Shown: positions 1 through 8,837, numbered from the stretch's first letter. The stretch is DNA of 64,000 bases from Dyadobacter jiangsuensis (GCF_003014695.1 NZ_PYAS01000007.1:62001-126000), one strand, 5' to 3'. Notes: generated by a model from the letters alone, not told the origin. Numbers and translations are program-made.

Positions 1-758
1 ATCTTCCAGAGCCCCTTCTTCTGAATATAGCGAAACAAGCGCTTCGGAAGGTAATACACCAGCGTGAGTGTCACCAGCCAGGTGTTGAGGATGCTGATAC
101 GTGTAAAATCGCGGAACGGCCTGAAATGCGTCACGCGCTCATCTTTATCGTAAATCACCTGAATATTGATCGGCACAATGGGCACGTCTTTCCAGGCCAT
201 TTTGACGATCACCTCGATCTCCGTCTCGAATTTGGTCGTGAAAAGTGTCATTCTTTTCAGCGGCCCGAGCGGGTACAGGCGAAAGCCGGTTTGCGTATCG
301 GGCAATGTGAGCCCGGTTTCAAATTTGAACCAGAAATTGGAAAACTTATTCCCAAAAGAGCTCTTTCCGGGCACGCCTTCCTGCTGCATATTCCGCGATC
401 CCATCAGCAATGCACCCGGGTTTTCAATAGCGGCTTCGATAAAAAGCGGGATATCGGAAGGTAAATGCTGGCCGTCCGAATCGATCGTGATCGCATTCGA
501 AAAACCCAGCCTGATAGCCTCCGCAAATGCTTTTCGCAACGAAAACCCCTTCCCTTTGTTCACGACGTTATCCAGTACGCGGATTCTCGCGCCATAGCCG
601 TCCAGAATGGCCATTGTATCGTCCGTAGAACCGTCATTCACCACAATCACCTCCTGCCCGGATGCATACTGCAAAACGCCGTCGATCACCCGCCGTAACG
701 TGTTGCGGTTGTTATAGGTAGGAATGATCACGCAGCATTGAATGTCCGAGAGGGTCAT
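1..758 (-). CDS. Family 2 glycosyltransferase (3' end cut by window edge)
   Basis: Reading the minus strand from the ATG at 758 gives an open frame running off the window start, about 252 codons. The N-terminus has the GT-A fold of GT2 enzymes: a first strand ending in IIPTYNN, the nucleotide-binding NDGSTDDT motif, and SDGQH as the metal-binding acidic motif. It resembles dolichyl-phosphate-sugar synthase-like transferases that move a sugar from a nucleotide donor to a lipid or pigment acceptor. It is the last visible gene of the minus-strand flexirubin/aryl-polyene operon, 21 bases after the dehydratase gene; GT2 genes are common in these clusters. The acceptor cannot be told, and the C-terminus lies outside the window. 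Confidence 0.85.
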   Translation of the reverse strand, partial: MTLSDIQCCVIIPTYNNRNTLRRVIDGVLQYASGQEVIVVNDGSTDDTMAILDGYGARIRVLDNVVNKGKGFSLRKAFAEAIRLGFSNAITIDSDGQHLPSDIPLFIEAAIENPGALLMGSRNMQQEGVPGKSSFGNKFSNFWFKFETGLTLPDTQTGFRLYPLGPLKRMTLFTTKFETEIEVIVKMAWKDVPIVPINIQVIYDKDERVTHFRPFRDFTRISILNTWLVTLTLVYYLPKRLFRYIQKKGLWK

Positions 759-779
759 TATGGTGTTTGAATATTGGGT

Positions 780-1145
780 TTAGTTGATTGAATGGAAATT
801 AGCCCTGGCTTTGAAATAGGTCTTTTCACCATGCCTGCCCACCGCATTCACATCCAGTAGGTCTGCGCCCTTGTATTGAATTTGAATCGTGAACTCAGGA
901 GTTTCCACCGGGTTCAGCACTTCCAGGAACTTGCACGTGCTCATTTCCTTCAATGCAAATGCCTTACCCAGTGCTTTGGATAAAACCGCCTTCACCATTT
1001 CAATCTGCACAACGCCCGGGAGTACGGGAGCGCCCGGAAAATGCCCCTCGAATACCGGGTGCGCCGGGTCGATTTGCAGCGTACAAGTGATCTGGTTATC
1101 GCCCCGTTCGAGCGCTATAATCGTATAAAGGTCGCTCAAAAGCAT
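780..1145 (-). CDS. 3-hydroxyacyl-ACP dehydratase, hotdog fold (FabZ/ApeI-like)
   Basis: About 121 residues. The motif HPVFEGHFPGAPVLPGV is the FabA/FabZ-type active-site segment, with the catalytic His in HFPG. It should dehydrate 3-hydroxyacyl-ACP intermediates to build the conjugated double bonds of the pigment polyene. The frame can be extended to a TTG at 1151, but the ATG at 1145 is preferred; either start overlaps or abuts the LolA-like stop at 1148, implying translational coupling. It is the second dehydratase of the cluster, the other being at 7069-7488; aryl-polyene clusters characteristically carry two (ApeI and ApeP types). Confidence 0.85.
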   Translation of the reverse strand: MLLSDLYTIIALERGDNQITCTLQIDPAHPVFEGHFPGAPVLPGVVQIEMVKAVLSKALGKAFALKEMSTCKFLEVLNPVETPEFTIQIQYKGADLLDVNAVGRHGEKTYFKARANFHSIN

Positions 1146-1147
1146 TG

Positions 1148-1780
1148 TCAAAGATCTTTGAAAAGGTTTTCAGCAATGGGCTGGTTGAATTTCTCCTGCT
1201 GGAATTTCATAATGCTCTTGTCGCCGCCTTTCTCGAAAAACGAGAGTTCTTTCAGTCGCAACGAACTCCGGGAGAAATTCATGGTTATTTTGGAATAGAT
1301 GTTTTTCAAACGGCGGTTTACCGGCGTCAGCACGATCTGATATTCGTCGCTGTCTTCGAGTACTGCCGACGAAAACCCCTTATTCTGCTGAAAATCACCA
1401 TTGACCAACCCGATCATCAGTTCCTTGATCTGCGCCGCCATGCGCCCTGCCTGCCCTACGTTTTTCTCCTTATTCCCCTCCTGCACCCGCAGCTTGTCGC
1501 CATTGATCAGGATAATGTATTTCGAAGGCGTCCGCTGCTCCCAGCGCATTTTGTCCTTCTGCTGGTAGTAAAACAACCCCGAGGATTTTTCAGGCTCTTT
1601 GAGTACGGCCAGGTACTTCTCTTCAATAAATGATGCCTGAATGGACGTCGTTGCCTGCGAGGTTTTCCTCAGCTCGGCCAGCACCTTTTCCGGGCTGCCC
1701 GACGGCTTGAACGACTGCGCCTTAGCAAATTGCGCAACCGTCAAAACGGCCATGATGATGAATATTCTAATGCTTTTCAT
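1148..1780 (-). CDS. LolA-like outer-membrane lipoprotein carrier protein
   Basis: 210 residues with a signal peptide (MKSIRIFIIMAVLTVAQFAKAQ) and the LolA-type pattern: early helix (LAELRKTSQATTSIQASF), then beta strands with F..Y.QKDKMRWEQRTPSKYIILINGDKL. LolA proteins are periplasmic half-barrels that carry lipids or lipoproteins. In aryl-polyene and flexirubin clusters a LolA-like protein accompanies the MMPL exporter and is thought to help move the lipid-like pigment to the outer membrane. It overlaps the upstream deacetylase gene by 14 bases. It is probably a cluster-specific paralogue and not the housekeeping LolA; this rests on context only. Confidence 0.85.
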   Translation of the reverse strand: MKSIRIFIIMAVLTVAQFAKAQSFKPSGSPEKVLAELRKTSQATTSIQASFIEEKYLAVLKEPEKSSGLFYYQQKDKMRWEQRTPSKYIILINGDKLRVQEGNKEKNVGQAGRMAAQIKELMIGLVNGDFQQNKGFSSAVLEDSDEYQIVLTPVNRRLKNIYSKITMNFSRSSLRLKELSFFEKGGDKSIMKFQQEKFNQPIAENLFKDL

Positions 1781-2537
1781 AAGGTTCCTTCCCGATCAAC
1801 TTAGGAAGCGGTTCTATTTTAATACCCATTTCACGACAATGCCCGATGATGTCCGGCAGCGTATCGGCCGTGAGCGACAGGTGGTCATGCAACAGAACGA
1901 TGTCTTTGGGCTTTAATTTTGAAATGATGGTATTGATAAGCTGGTACTTGTTCTTCGCACGTGTATCCATGCTGCGGAGCGACCACCCAATAGACTGCAT
2001 TTGCAAATCCTTCAAAACCGCGGCATAACGAGGGTTCGTCACCCCGAATGGCGGCCTGAAAAACACCGGTACCCGGCCCGTAATGTCGCGTATCGCCTCA
2101 TTGCACCGCTGAATGTCCGTCCGCAATTTCTGTGTCGAAAACAGCGCAATGAGGTAATGATGGCTGTACGAATGGTTGGCAATGGTATGACCTTCCTCTA
2201 CAATGCGCCGCAACAGCTCCGGGTGGTTCACCGCCTTTTTCCCGATCACGAAAAAGGTTGCTTTCAAGTCATTTTCAAGTAATATGTCAAGAATGCGCGG
2301 TGTGGAATCAGGATCGGGGCCGTCGTCGAATGTGAGCGCAACCGCTTTCGTGCGCCCCTTATTAATCGATTTGACAAAATAATTGGCCTGGATCTGCGCG
2401 GAGCCGTAAGCCGTCACGCCCATAAAAAGCAATGCGATGCCCGCCAGCACCAACCACAGGTAATCCGTCTCCCAAAAGATGATGGAACTGAGCGCCGCCG
2501 CGGTAATGCAGAAGAATACGAGAAGATTATGCTTCAA
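1767..2537 (-). CDS. Polysaccharide deacetylase (NodB homology, CE4)
   Basis: 256 residues. Two hydrophobic segments (about residues 5-21 and 27-45) anchor it in the membrane. The NodB domain follows: TFDDGPD (Asp71-Asp72), the metal-binding HSYSHH (His122, His126) and RPPFG. These are the CE4 metal and catalytic motifs, so an active N- or O-deacetylase is expected. The start used is TTG at 2537, overlapping the end of the upstream ketosynthase-like gene; the next ATG (about 2420) would remove both membrane segments, so TTG is preferred. Deacetylases of this type recur in Bacteroidota flexirubin clusters; the substrate is unknown. Confidence 0.83.
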   Translation of the reverse strand: MKHNLLVFFCITAAALSSIIFWETDYLWLVLAGIALLFMGVTAYGSAQIQANYFVKSINKGRTKAVALTFDDGPDPDSTPRILDILLENDLKATFFVIGKKAVNHPELLRRIVEEGHTIANHSYSHHYLIALFSTQKLRTDIQRCNEAIRDITGRVPVFFRPPFGVTNPRYAAVLKDLQMQSIGWSLRSMDTRAKNKYQLINTIISKLKPKDIVLLHDHLSLTADTLPDIIGHCREMGIKIEPLPKLIGKEPYEKH

Positions 2538-3462
2538 AGGCTTTCAGAAGAGTTAATCCCAGATTGCTTTTTCTTAATCCATTACAAATCAACACATTCC
2601 TCACTTCACTATTTGTCGCAAAAACGTCGAGAGCATAATGCAATGCAAATGCGGAAGCCGTTGGATAAACGCCCGCCAGTGGCAGGTAATCCACGTTCCG
2701 CGCAGCGCCTTGCACAGGCGTGCCTGCGTACAGTGCGAGGTCAACATCCCCGGCCTGCAAGCCGTTGCGATCCAGAAACGCGTCAATGTCCTCTTGCCCA
2801 TATTCCGTTCCCCCGCTGGTGTAAACATCGGCTAACCCGGCACTTGCATTACCCTGGTTTTCGGCAGAAAGCACAAAAAAAGAAGCCGCGGAAGTAAGCG
2901 GAGCGTTGGCTTCGAATGCCAGTTGACGCGCAATATCTTCGAGAATGTCGATGTGTTCGTCCGCCGCGCCCACGAGCACGTTACGGTCGCCCTCGCGCAG
3001 GAGCATAGCCGCGTCGAGCAGCGCGTGCTCGAAAGAAAGCGTGTTCTGCGTGTGGGTCATGTTATAGCCGTGGTTACCGAGGCTCAGTGAAATCTGCCCG
3101 GCCATGGTATTGTGCGTCGACTGGATGAATGATGTAGGCGGCAACAACCCCTCCACGGTCAGCGAGGTGTTCAGGAATTTTTCGGTATCCTGCAAACAGC
3201 CCAGCCCCGTGCCTACCACAATTGCATCGGGTTGGGCAATGCCGGCTTGCTCCATGCAATCCTTAGCGCACGCTACCGACATCCTCAGAATCTTACTCAT
3301 ACGCCGCAGCAAGCCGGCTTCGATATAGGCCTTATAATCCGGGCTAATCAATGCCGAAGACGCTTCAACCGGCCCCAACCCAACCGAAAACCCGGGATTG
3401 CGGAAGGTAGGCTGATGCGAAATCGTGGACGCCGCCGATAGGTACAATGCCGGTTTATTCAT
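2527..3462 (-). CDS. Ketosynthase-like chain-length-factor protein without catalytic Cys
   Basis: 311 residues with a ketosynthase-like thiolase fold, shorter than FabF (about 410). Where active ketosynthases have (T)AC-S-S-G it reads THTQNTLSFEHA, with Asn/Thr at positions 140-141 in place of the cysteine, and the two histidine motifs are also not recognisable. It therefore resembles a chain-length factor that pairs with an active ketosynthase, as ApeC pairs with ApeO in aryl-polyene synthesis. It overlaps the active ketosynthase gene upstream (3455-4639) by 8 bases, which fits a heterodimer made in equal amounts. It is paralogous to the protein at 19133-20176. Confidence 0.78.
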   Translation of the reverse strand: MNKPALYLSAASTISHQPTFRNPGFSVGLGPVEASSALISPDYKAYIEAGLLRRMSKILRMSVACAKDCMEQAGIAQPDAIVVGTGLGCLQDTEKFLNTSLTVEGLLPPTSFIQSTHNTMAGQISLSLGNHGYNMTHTQNTLSFEHALLDAAMLLREGDRNVLVGAADEHIDILEDIARQLAFEANAPLTSAASFFVLSAENQGNASAGLADVYTSGGTEYGQEDIDAFLDRNGLQAGDVDLALYAGTPVQGAARNVDYLPLAGVYPTASAFALHYALDVFATNSEVRNVLICNGLRKSNLGLTLLKAFEA

Positions 3463-4639
3463 ATTTCGTCAAAACCAATGATGAATTATTTCCTCCGAAA
3501 CCGAATGAATTGGAGAGCACCGCATTTACTTCCGCGCCGGCTTCCAGCTGCGTCGCGGGTACGAGACCCGTTTCCGCGATCGGAGTCCGGTAATTCAGGT
3601 TGGGGAAAATGAGGTTATGTTGTATGGCCAGCACCGAAAACACCGCTTCAATAGCGCCCGCTGCGGCAAGCGTGTGCCCCGTAAATGCTTTGGTAGAACT
3701 GAATGGCGGAATGCGGTCGCCGAAAACGTTTTGCAATGCTACCGACTCAGAGTGATCGTTGTTTTTCGTACCTGTGCCATGCGCGTTCACGTACGAGATC
3801 TGGTCGAGCCCGATGCCCGCGCGGCGGATGGCATGCTCAATCGCCAAAGTGGCACCCTTTCCATCGGGCGACGAGGCGGTCTGATGGTAGGCATCTGCTG
3901 CATTCGCCCAGCCGCTCACATTGCAAATGGGCCTGTTGCCAGTCAATTCAATGCTTTTCTCGCCTTCGAGCAACAGGAAACCCGCCCCTTCTCCAAGGTT
4001 CAGTCCGGCCCGGTTATCGTCGAATGGCCGGCACCACTGGTCGTCGTAGATCATCAGCGAGCGGAACCCGTCGATCGTGAAGACGCTCAATGCGTCGGAA
4101 CCGCCCACGAGCACGCGGTCGAGCGTACCTTGCAGGATCAGCCGGGCGCCGAGCATAATAGCGTTCACCCCCGAGGAACAGGCGGTCGAAAGCGTATTAA
4201 TATAACCCGTAATACCCAGCTCCTTCGCAATGCGCTCCGTCGTGCTGCCGCTGTCGTGCGTGGTAAGCAACCGGTAATCGGGGTTATTTTGGGCTAAATA
4301 ATTTTTGTAAAAAACCTCGCTGCGATCCATCCCCCCTACCGATGTGGCCGAAATAAGGCCTGTACGGATCACTCCGGAGCGCTTGTTATCGCCCCAGGCT
4401 TCGCGCGCTGCTTGCAAACCCAGCAGCGAAGTGCGCGAAACGTATTCCGTACCCACGCCCAATGCGGCGCGCAACGCGTCGTTGGAAGCCTTCACTTCGC
4501 CCGCCAGCGATGCCTTCGTGCCTTGCAGGTAATGCAGCGGGCCGATGCCCGTCCTCCCCTCGCGCAACGCGCTCAGGTTCTCCTTCACCGACATGCCTAT
4601 GGCCGACACGACGCCGATCCCGGTAATGCAAACGCCCAT
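3455..4639 (-). CDS. 3-oxoacyl-ACP synthase (KAS II/FabF-like, active)
   Basis: 394 residues, a full-length FabF-type ketosynthase. Catalytic triad motifs are intact: STACSSGVNA (nucleophile Cys154), NAHGTGTKNND (first His) and FTGHTLAAAG (second His). It should carry out decarboxylative Claisen condensations that extend the aryl-primed polyene with malonyl-ACP. It is immediately followed by the Cys-less partner at 2527-3462 (8-base overlap) and preceded by an ACP gene. The pairing suggests the elongating KS/CLF complex of the flexirubin system. Confidence 0.9.
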   Translation of the reverse strand: MGVCITGIGVVSAIGMSVKENLSALREGRTGIGPLHYLQGTKASLAGEVKASNDALRAALGVGTEYVSRTSLLGLQAAREAWGDNKRSGVIRTGLISATSVGGMDRSEVFYKNYLAQNNPDYRLLTTHDSGSTTERIAKELGITGYINTLSTACSSGVNAIMLGARLILQGTLDRVLVGGSDALSVFTIDGFRSLMIYDDQWCRPFDDNRAGLNLGEGAGFLLLEGEKSIELTGNRPICNVSGWANAADAYHQTASSPDGKGATLAIEHAIRRAGIGLDQISYVNAHGTGTKNNDHSESVALQNVFGDRIPPFSSTKAFTGHTLAAAGAIEAVFSVLAIQHNLIFPNLNYRTPIAETGLVPATQLEAGAEVNAVLSNSFGFGGNNSSLVLTKYE

Positions 4640-4651
4640 TCGGTGTGGTGG

Positions 4652-4912
4652 TTAAGCTGCTTTTCTTTTACGGATATATGCCGCCATCGTGTCGATGGAC
4701 TTGAATGCCTCCTTGCCCTCTTCCGGGTTAGTCAGCTGGATACCGTGGTATTTTTCGAGCAGCACGATCAGTTCGAGCGCGTCGATCGAGTCGAGGCCCA
4801 GGCCCTGGTCGTTGAAAAGCAGCGCGTCGTCCGCGATATCCGCCACCGTCAGGTCTTCCAGGTTGAGCTGTTCGATAATTTGTTTTTTAAGATCTTCTTT
4901 TAAACTATCCAT
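4652..4912 (-). CDS. Acyl carrier protein (first of two)
   Basis: 86 residues. The phosphopantetheine attachment site is GLGLDSIDALE, with Ser42 as the modified residue. The open frame extends upstream to 5071, but that would overlap the preceding gene by over 130 bases and the extra residues do not look like an ACP, so the ATG at 4912 (MDSLKEDL) is chosen. It presumably tethers the growing aryl-polyene chain for the ketosynthases on both sides of it. Aryl-polyene clusters usually contain two ACPs; the second here is at 8357-8602. Confidence 0.9.
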   Translation of the reverse strand: MDSLKEDLKKQIIEQLNLEDLTVADIADDALLFNDQGLGLDSIDALELIVLLEKYHGIQLTNPEEGKEAFKSIDTMAAYIRKRKAA

Positions 4913-4935
4913 ATTGCTGATTAATTGAGCGTCTG

Positions 4936-5562
4936 TTAATATGCCGCAACTGCACCGGTTTGCGACAGGTGAAGGAGGTTCTCTTCGTTGAATTCCGTCC
5001 CCTTTTCTTTCTCTTCCACCATAAAAAGGAAAACATCCGTACTGCCTGCCGTTACTTCCAGCCATCCGCAAAGCAACGCGCGACTGCCCGAGGCCAGCAG
5101 TATCCGGCTGTAATCGAGGTAAAAACCGGGGACGAATTTAGGCAAAACAGCAAACATATTTTCACCGTACCATTTGTTGAGAATGGCGATTTCACCCAGC
5201 ACGATATTGGGCAATGTATATACGAAGAGCGATGGACTCGGCGAGCCGCCGCCTTGATAAGATTGTATGAAACGTCGGTCGGTCTCCGCGCTCGACGACG
5301 CGTTGGCAAACACCAGTGCAATCTCATCGTCGGCATAGACCTCCGAGATGCCCGGATTGGCCCGCTTGATGAGTTCCGAAGCCAGGTAGCCGGCCTGCGA
5401 AAGCACATCCATTTTATAAAATTTGGGATATGCCAATTCGTGCTGCTTGTAAATCTGCTTGAACCAGGAATCCTCCGAGCCGGTATCGCGCCGTGCAACA
5501 ACTTCGCCGTTCACAAGGCATTCGCCTGCCCGCAAGTTGCAATATGCTGTAATCACTTTCAT
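4936..5562 (-). CDS. Short ketosynthase-like protein, no catalytic residues (beta-ketoacyl synthase N-terminal type)
   Basis: 208 residues. The segment ASSSAETDRRF followed by SPSLFVYTLPNIVLGEI matches the pattern of the beta-ketoacyl-synthase-like family, in which a short protein covers only the N-terminal half of the fold. There is no Cys nucleophile motif and no HGTGT or GHT motif, so catalysis of condensation is not expected. Short KS-like proteins of this kind recur next to ketosynthases in flexirubin clusters and may act as a structural or chain-length partner. Its stop and start overlap the flanking ketosynthase (4 bases upstream). Function is inferred from context. Confidence 0.65.
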   Translation of the reverse strand: MKVITAYCNLRAGECLVNGEVVARRDTGSEDSWFKQIYKQHELAYPKFYKMDVLSQAGYLASELIKRANPGISEVYADDEIALVFANASSSAETDRRFIQSYQGGGSPSPSLFVYTLPNIVLGEIAILNKWYGENMFAVLPKFVPGFYLDYSRILLASGSRALLCGWLEVTAGSTDVFLFMVEEKEKGTEFNEENLLHLSQTGAVAAY

Positions 5563-6641
5563 AAATCCCTGATCATCAATGAAGCATTACCCCCACCGAA
5601 ACCGGAGGCCGTTTTGAGAATGGTCCGCAGCTTTTTCGGTTCGTTTTCAAGAATGATATTCAAAGGTTGGGACGTGCCCGCATCGCGGTAGCCCAAACTC
5701 TTGATCAGCATGCCGTTCCGCATCATTTGCATACAAACAGCCGTCTCGATTACCCCGGCCGCGCCGAGCGTGTGCCCGAAATATCCTTTCAGGCTATTTA
5801 GCGGCTTTTCCGACAACGACAGGCGATCGAAAGCAATGGCTTCCATTTCGTCATTGAAAACCGTGCCCGTGCCGTGCGCACAGATAAAATCAATCTCTTC
5901 CGCACCAATTCCATGTTTCTGCATGGTGCGACTGACACTTCTTACGAGCCCCTCACCCGTACGCGAAGGCCCAGAGATGTGGTTCGCGTCGTTCGCGCTT
6001 GTGCCGGAAAGGAGTTGCAATGGGGTATTTTTAAAAACCGATTTTGCCCCGGAGACCAATGCAGCCGCGCAGCCTTCTCCCAGCGTAATGCCGTTGCGGG
6101 CCGCATCGAACGGCGCACAGGCCTTATCGCTCACGGCAAAAAGGGATTGAAAACCGTACAGAACGAAATCCGAGGCAACATCGCAGCCGATCACAATCAC
6201 GTGCTCATACTGCCCTGCCCCGACCATATTGCCGGCTACATTCAATGCAAGAACACCCGAAATGCAGGCATTGGAAATCACGATCGGCAAATGCGCGAGA
6301 TTAAACTGCTGCATTACCGCGCTGCACGTTTCACCGAACTGATCATGCAGGTTATCGTCCAGGGCACCTTTGGTAGAGCTGATCAACACCATCGTGCGAT
6401 CGGAAGTGAGGATAGAAGCATCGATGCGGTTTTTAAGCCCCGCCAATGCCTTGATTACCAGCTGCTGAAAACGCAAAGGGCCACCGAGACCGACTATTCT
6501 CGACAAATGAATATCTTCCTTGTTAAACCCGACCGCCGGAGTGAGCGCAATGCCGGTGCGATTTACACTGAGCGCCTCCCAGTTAGCCTCCGCAGTGTCA
6601 CCCAACGGACTTACAATGACCTCGGCACCAATGTAGATCAT
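5559..6641 (-). CDS. 3-oxoacyl-ACP synthase (KAS II-like, active)
   Basis: About 360 residues from the ATG at 6641, which overlaps the thioesterase stop in an ATGA arrangement. The frame is open further upstream to 6746, but those codons lie inside the thioesterase gene. Catalytic motifs: SNACISGVLALN (Cys126), CAHGTGTVFNDE and GYFGHTLGAAG, so the Cys-His-His triad is complete. It is a second active ketosynthase of the cluster and may serve the first condensation or a different chain length from that at 3455-4639. It overlaps the short KS-like gene downstream by 4 bases. Confidence 0.88.
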   Translation of the reverse strand: MIYIGAEVIVSPLGDTAEANWEALSVNRTGIALTPAVGFNKEDIHLSRIVGLGGPLRFQQLVIKALAGLKNRIDASILTSDRTMVLISSTKGALDDNLHDQFGETCSAVMQQFNLAHLPIVISNACISGVLALNVAGNMVGAGQYEHVIVIGCDVASDFVLYGFQSLFAVSDKACAPFDAARNGITLGEGCAAALVSGAKSVFKNTPLQLLSGTSANDANHISGPSRTGEGLVRSVSRTMQKHGIGAEEIDFICAHGTGTVFNDEMEAIAFDRLSLSEKPLNSLKGYFGHTLGAAGVIETAVCMQMMRNGMLIKSLGYRDAGTSQPLNIILENEPKKLRTILKTASGFGGGNASLMIRDL

Positions 6642-7051
6642 AGGTCGTACTGCGCTTTCCATTCCTTGTAAAAATCCGGCGAGATCAGTTCCAGCTCGCG
6701 GGAGTCGCGGTCGAGGAACACCTGCATGGTCTTGCCCGTAGCACAAAGCTGACCGGTAGTAACATTAATTACTTCGTATTCAAACTGTATTTTCGCCGAT
6801 TTCGTAGGGATGTACCGGGTGATGACGCGGATAACCTGCCCGTAATACACCGGCGCTTTATGGTCGATTTCCGACTTTACGATCGGCGTTACAAAGCCTT
6901 TGGCGTGGATATCCAGGTATTCCAATCCGAATTTCTTCCCAAAAGCCTCCCTCCCGTCCTCGAAAAATTTCAGGTAGTTGCCGTGCCACACCACACCCAT
7001 GGCATCGGTTTCGCTGAATCGGATATCTATATCTATTTCGGAAGCAATCAT
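6638..7051 (-). CDS. Acyl-CoA/ACP thioesterase, 4HBT hotdog family (YbgC/ApeK-like)
   Basis: 137 residues. The N-terminus IDIRFSETDAMGVVWHGNYLKFFEDGREAF matches the 4-hydroxybenzoyl-CoA thioesterase signature, with the catalytic Asp in the D-A-M-G-V-V-W-H-G-N-Y segment. It should release or edit acyl groups on ACP or CoA. A YbgC-type thioesterase (ApeK) is a standard component of aryl-polyene clusters. The stop codon overlaps the next start (ATGA), showing translational coupling to the ketosynthase. Confidence 0.87.
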   Translation of the reverse strand: MIASEIDIDIRFSETDAMGVVWHGNYLKFFEDGREAFGKKFGLEYLDIHAKGFVTPIVKSEIDHKAPVYYGQVIRVITRYIPTKSAKIQFEYEVINVTTGQLCATGKTMQVFLDRDSRELELISPDFYKEWKAQYDL

Positions 7052-7068
7052 TAACTAGTTATTAGGGG

Positions 7069-7488
7069 TTACTCGCTTACTACGATTTTTAGTTCACATC
7101 CCAGCAATATACGCCCATCCAGGAAACTTTCGCCCTTGACGAGGTAAATATTTCCCAACTGGTGCAAGGGGGTAACCACCGTGCGGATGGTACCACCAAC
7201 CGGAGGCAACTCAGTCACAAGTACTTTGCTGACTGCCCCGATAAAACCAATTTTCGGCTGACCGGCTTCCTCCCTGTCCAGGTAACCAAAAGACGCAGCG
7301 CAGGTTTGCGCAATGTGTTCGATCAGCCCTGTTTCCTGAAAAAAGCCGTCCTGCACCAGCACATTATCGTTCGTAACCGTAAAATCCGATTCAAACCGCT
7401 CGCGCGAGGCGCTCACGAGGTTGCCAACCATCACAAAAGGTGGGCGGTGCGGAATGTAGTCGGTGATGGCGTCTTGGGCGACGATCAT
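7069..7488 (-). CDS. ApeP-like 3-hydroxyacyl-ACP dehydratase (hotdog)
   Basis: 139 residues. It begins with YIPHRPPFVMVGNLV and has GLIEHIAQTCAASFGY, the arrangement seen in ApeP dehydratases, where a His-Arg-Pro-Pro-Phe segment is followed by a helix carrying Glu/His. With the dehydratase at 780-1145 it makes up the usual pair in aryl-polyene biosynthesis, reported in the family to form a functional complex. The start overlaps the acyltransferase stop by one base (ATG at 7488). Confidence 0.78.
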   Translation of the reverse strand: MIVAQDAITDYIPHRPPFVMVGNLVSASRERFESDFTVTNDNVLVQDGFFQETGLIEHIAQTCAASFGYLDREEAGQPKIGFIGAVSKVLVTELPPVGGTIRTVVTPLHQLGNIYLVKGESFLDGRILLGCELKIVVSE

Positions 7489-8354
7489 TATTGAAAGAAA
7501 TTGAAATAATTAAACCATTGCTCAGGAAATGCCTTCACTTTCCGTTCCAGCTCTTCCACATACAGCTGCGCGATTTCCTCCGGCTTCATTTTCGCCTCGA
7601 TCGGCTTGGTGCAGCTCAAATGATAGCTGTATTTACCATCCTTGGCTGCAAACACAAAGGTAACCGGCGCATTGAACTTCGACGCGATCACAAACGGGCC
7701 GTAAGGAAACTTCGCTTTCCGTCCGAGAAAATCCATTTCAATGTACCTGGCCCCTTCGAGATATCGATCGGCGTGAATAGCCACGAACTCGTTGTTCACC
7801 AATGCATTGCGAATGGATATGATATGGGAAAGATCGTCCTTGATGGCAATCACCTTGAAGCGGGAGCCGCCTGTGGACAAATCCATATATTTTTTGATAT
7901 TTTCGACCTCGGCATCGAGCATCACGATATTGATCGTAGGCGTAATGCGGCCTTTCAACAGGTTACCGGCCGTTTCCCAGTTGCCCACATGCGCGCTCAG
8001 CAATATGCCCCCCTTCCCTGCATCGCGTATGTCGATCAGGTATTGTTCGTTTTCAAAAACATGAGAGAATTGCCTGTCTTTCCCCAGCAGGAATGCAGCC
8101 CTGTCCACGAGCGTCTGCCCGAAAATATAGAAGTTTTTCCGTGCCATTTTTCGGGCATCGGGACCGGCAATGTGAAGGGTGTTCTGGTAAAAATCCAGCA
8201 AAGCACGTTTCGGCTTCGCCGCGAAAAGATAATAGTAGTAAGTAACCACCCGCAGGAGCCCGTAGGCAAACCCGAGCCCCAGGGTATTGATAAAAAACAG
8301 GAAAATTTTGTAACCCGTTAACGATCCTTTGGTCTTACCGTCCCAACGGCTCAT
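7488..8354 (-). CDS. LpxL/HtrB-like lipid acyltransferase
   Basis: 288 residues of the lysophospholipid/lipid A acyltransferase family. It has the segment LLSAHVGNWETAGN (HxxxxE-type catalytic motif HVGNWE), then a membrane-associated N-terminal helix (IFLFFINTLGLGFAYGLLRVV). These enzymes transfer acyl chains from ACP to lipids at the inner membrane. In aryl-polyene clusters the homologue is thought to attach the polyene or a fatty acid to a lipid carrier. It lies 2 bases after the second ACP gene, suggesting that ACP is its donor. Confidence 0.87.
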   Translation of the reverse strand: MSRWDGKTKGSLTGYKIFLFFINTLGLGFAYGLLRVVTYYYYLFAAKPKRALLDFYQNTLHIAGPDARKMARKNFYIFGQTLVDRAAFLLGKDRQFSHVFENEQYLIDIRDAGKGGILLSAHVGNWETAGNLLKGRITPTINIVMLDAEVENIKKYMDLSTGGSRFKVIAIKDDLSHIISIRNALVNNEFVAIHADRYLEGARYIEMDFLGRKAKFPYGPFVIASKFNAPVTFVFAAKDGKYSYHLSCTKPIEAKMKPEEIAQLYVEELERKVKAFPEQWFNYFNFFQ

Positions 8355-8356
8355 TC

Positions 8357-8602
8357 TTACAATGCAAGTTTCTTACCGACAAGCTGATAGAAATCACCGA
8401 AGGTTTCAATTCCTTTGAAATCCTCTCCGGTGAGCTTGATATTGAGGTTTTCATCTATGAGCACAACCAGGTCGACGTAGTCAAGACTATCCAGATCCAA
8501 AGTGTCTTTCAGACTGTTTTCAGGAAGAATCAAATCCCGGTCCACCTCAAATTCCTCAGATAAAAAATCTCTGGTTTCTTCAATAACTTCTTCCAAACTC
8601 AT
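8357..8602 (-). CDS. Acyl carrier protein (second of two)
   Basis: 81 residues from the ATG at 8602 (MSLEEVIEE). The attachment motif is DLDSLDYVDLV, with Ser as the phosphopantetheine site, and the fold is a typical four-helix acidic ACP. Open alternatives are the ATG at 8623 and a GTG at 8629. The later start is favoured because a promoter-like TAATTTTG lies at 8629-8636 and because it gives a normal ACP N-terminus; this is a judgement. It sits between an active ketosynthase upstream and the acyltransferase downstream. Confidence 0.85.
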   Translation of the reverse strand: MSLEEVIEETRDFLSEEFEVDRDLILPENSLKDTLDLDSLDYVDLVVLIDENLNIKLTGEDFKGIETFGDFYQLVGKKLAL

Positions 8603-8628
8603 TTTTACGTCGTTAGCATACATAGCCA

Positions 8629-8636
8629 CAAAATTA
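8629..8636 (-). promoter_or_regulatory. Possible internal promoter -7 element before the second ACP
   Basis: Minus-strand TAATTTTG matches the Bacteroidota -7 consensus TAnnTTTG. It lies in the 208-base AT-rich gap (8630-8837) between the ketosynthase and the ACP, the largest gap in the operon. No TTG is present at the expected -33 distance, so this is only a half match. It would let the downstream part of the operon be transcribed separately. No gene or other feature is visible in the gap. Confidence 0.35.
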
Positions 8637-8837
8637 GTTTATTCTTGCCGATAGTTTAAAAATATTCCCAAATTTTCAAATAAAAGACCTCCGTCATACA
8701 ATAAATTCGACTGAAAATCATTGCAGTTGACGGATGGAATATTGGAGGTTGACAAAAATACAGAATTTCGATCGGCAGCCTACCGCCGTTCACGAAGTTG
8801 TAGTAGTAATGTGACGGACACACCAGCCCGTCCATCC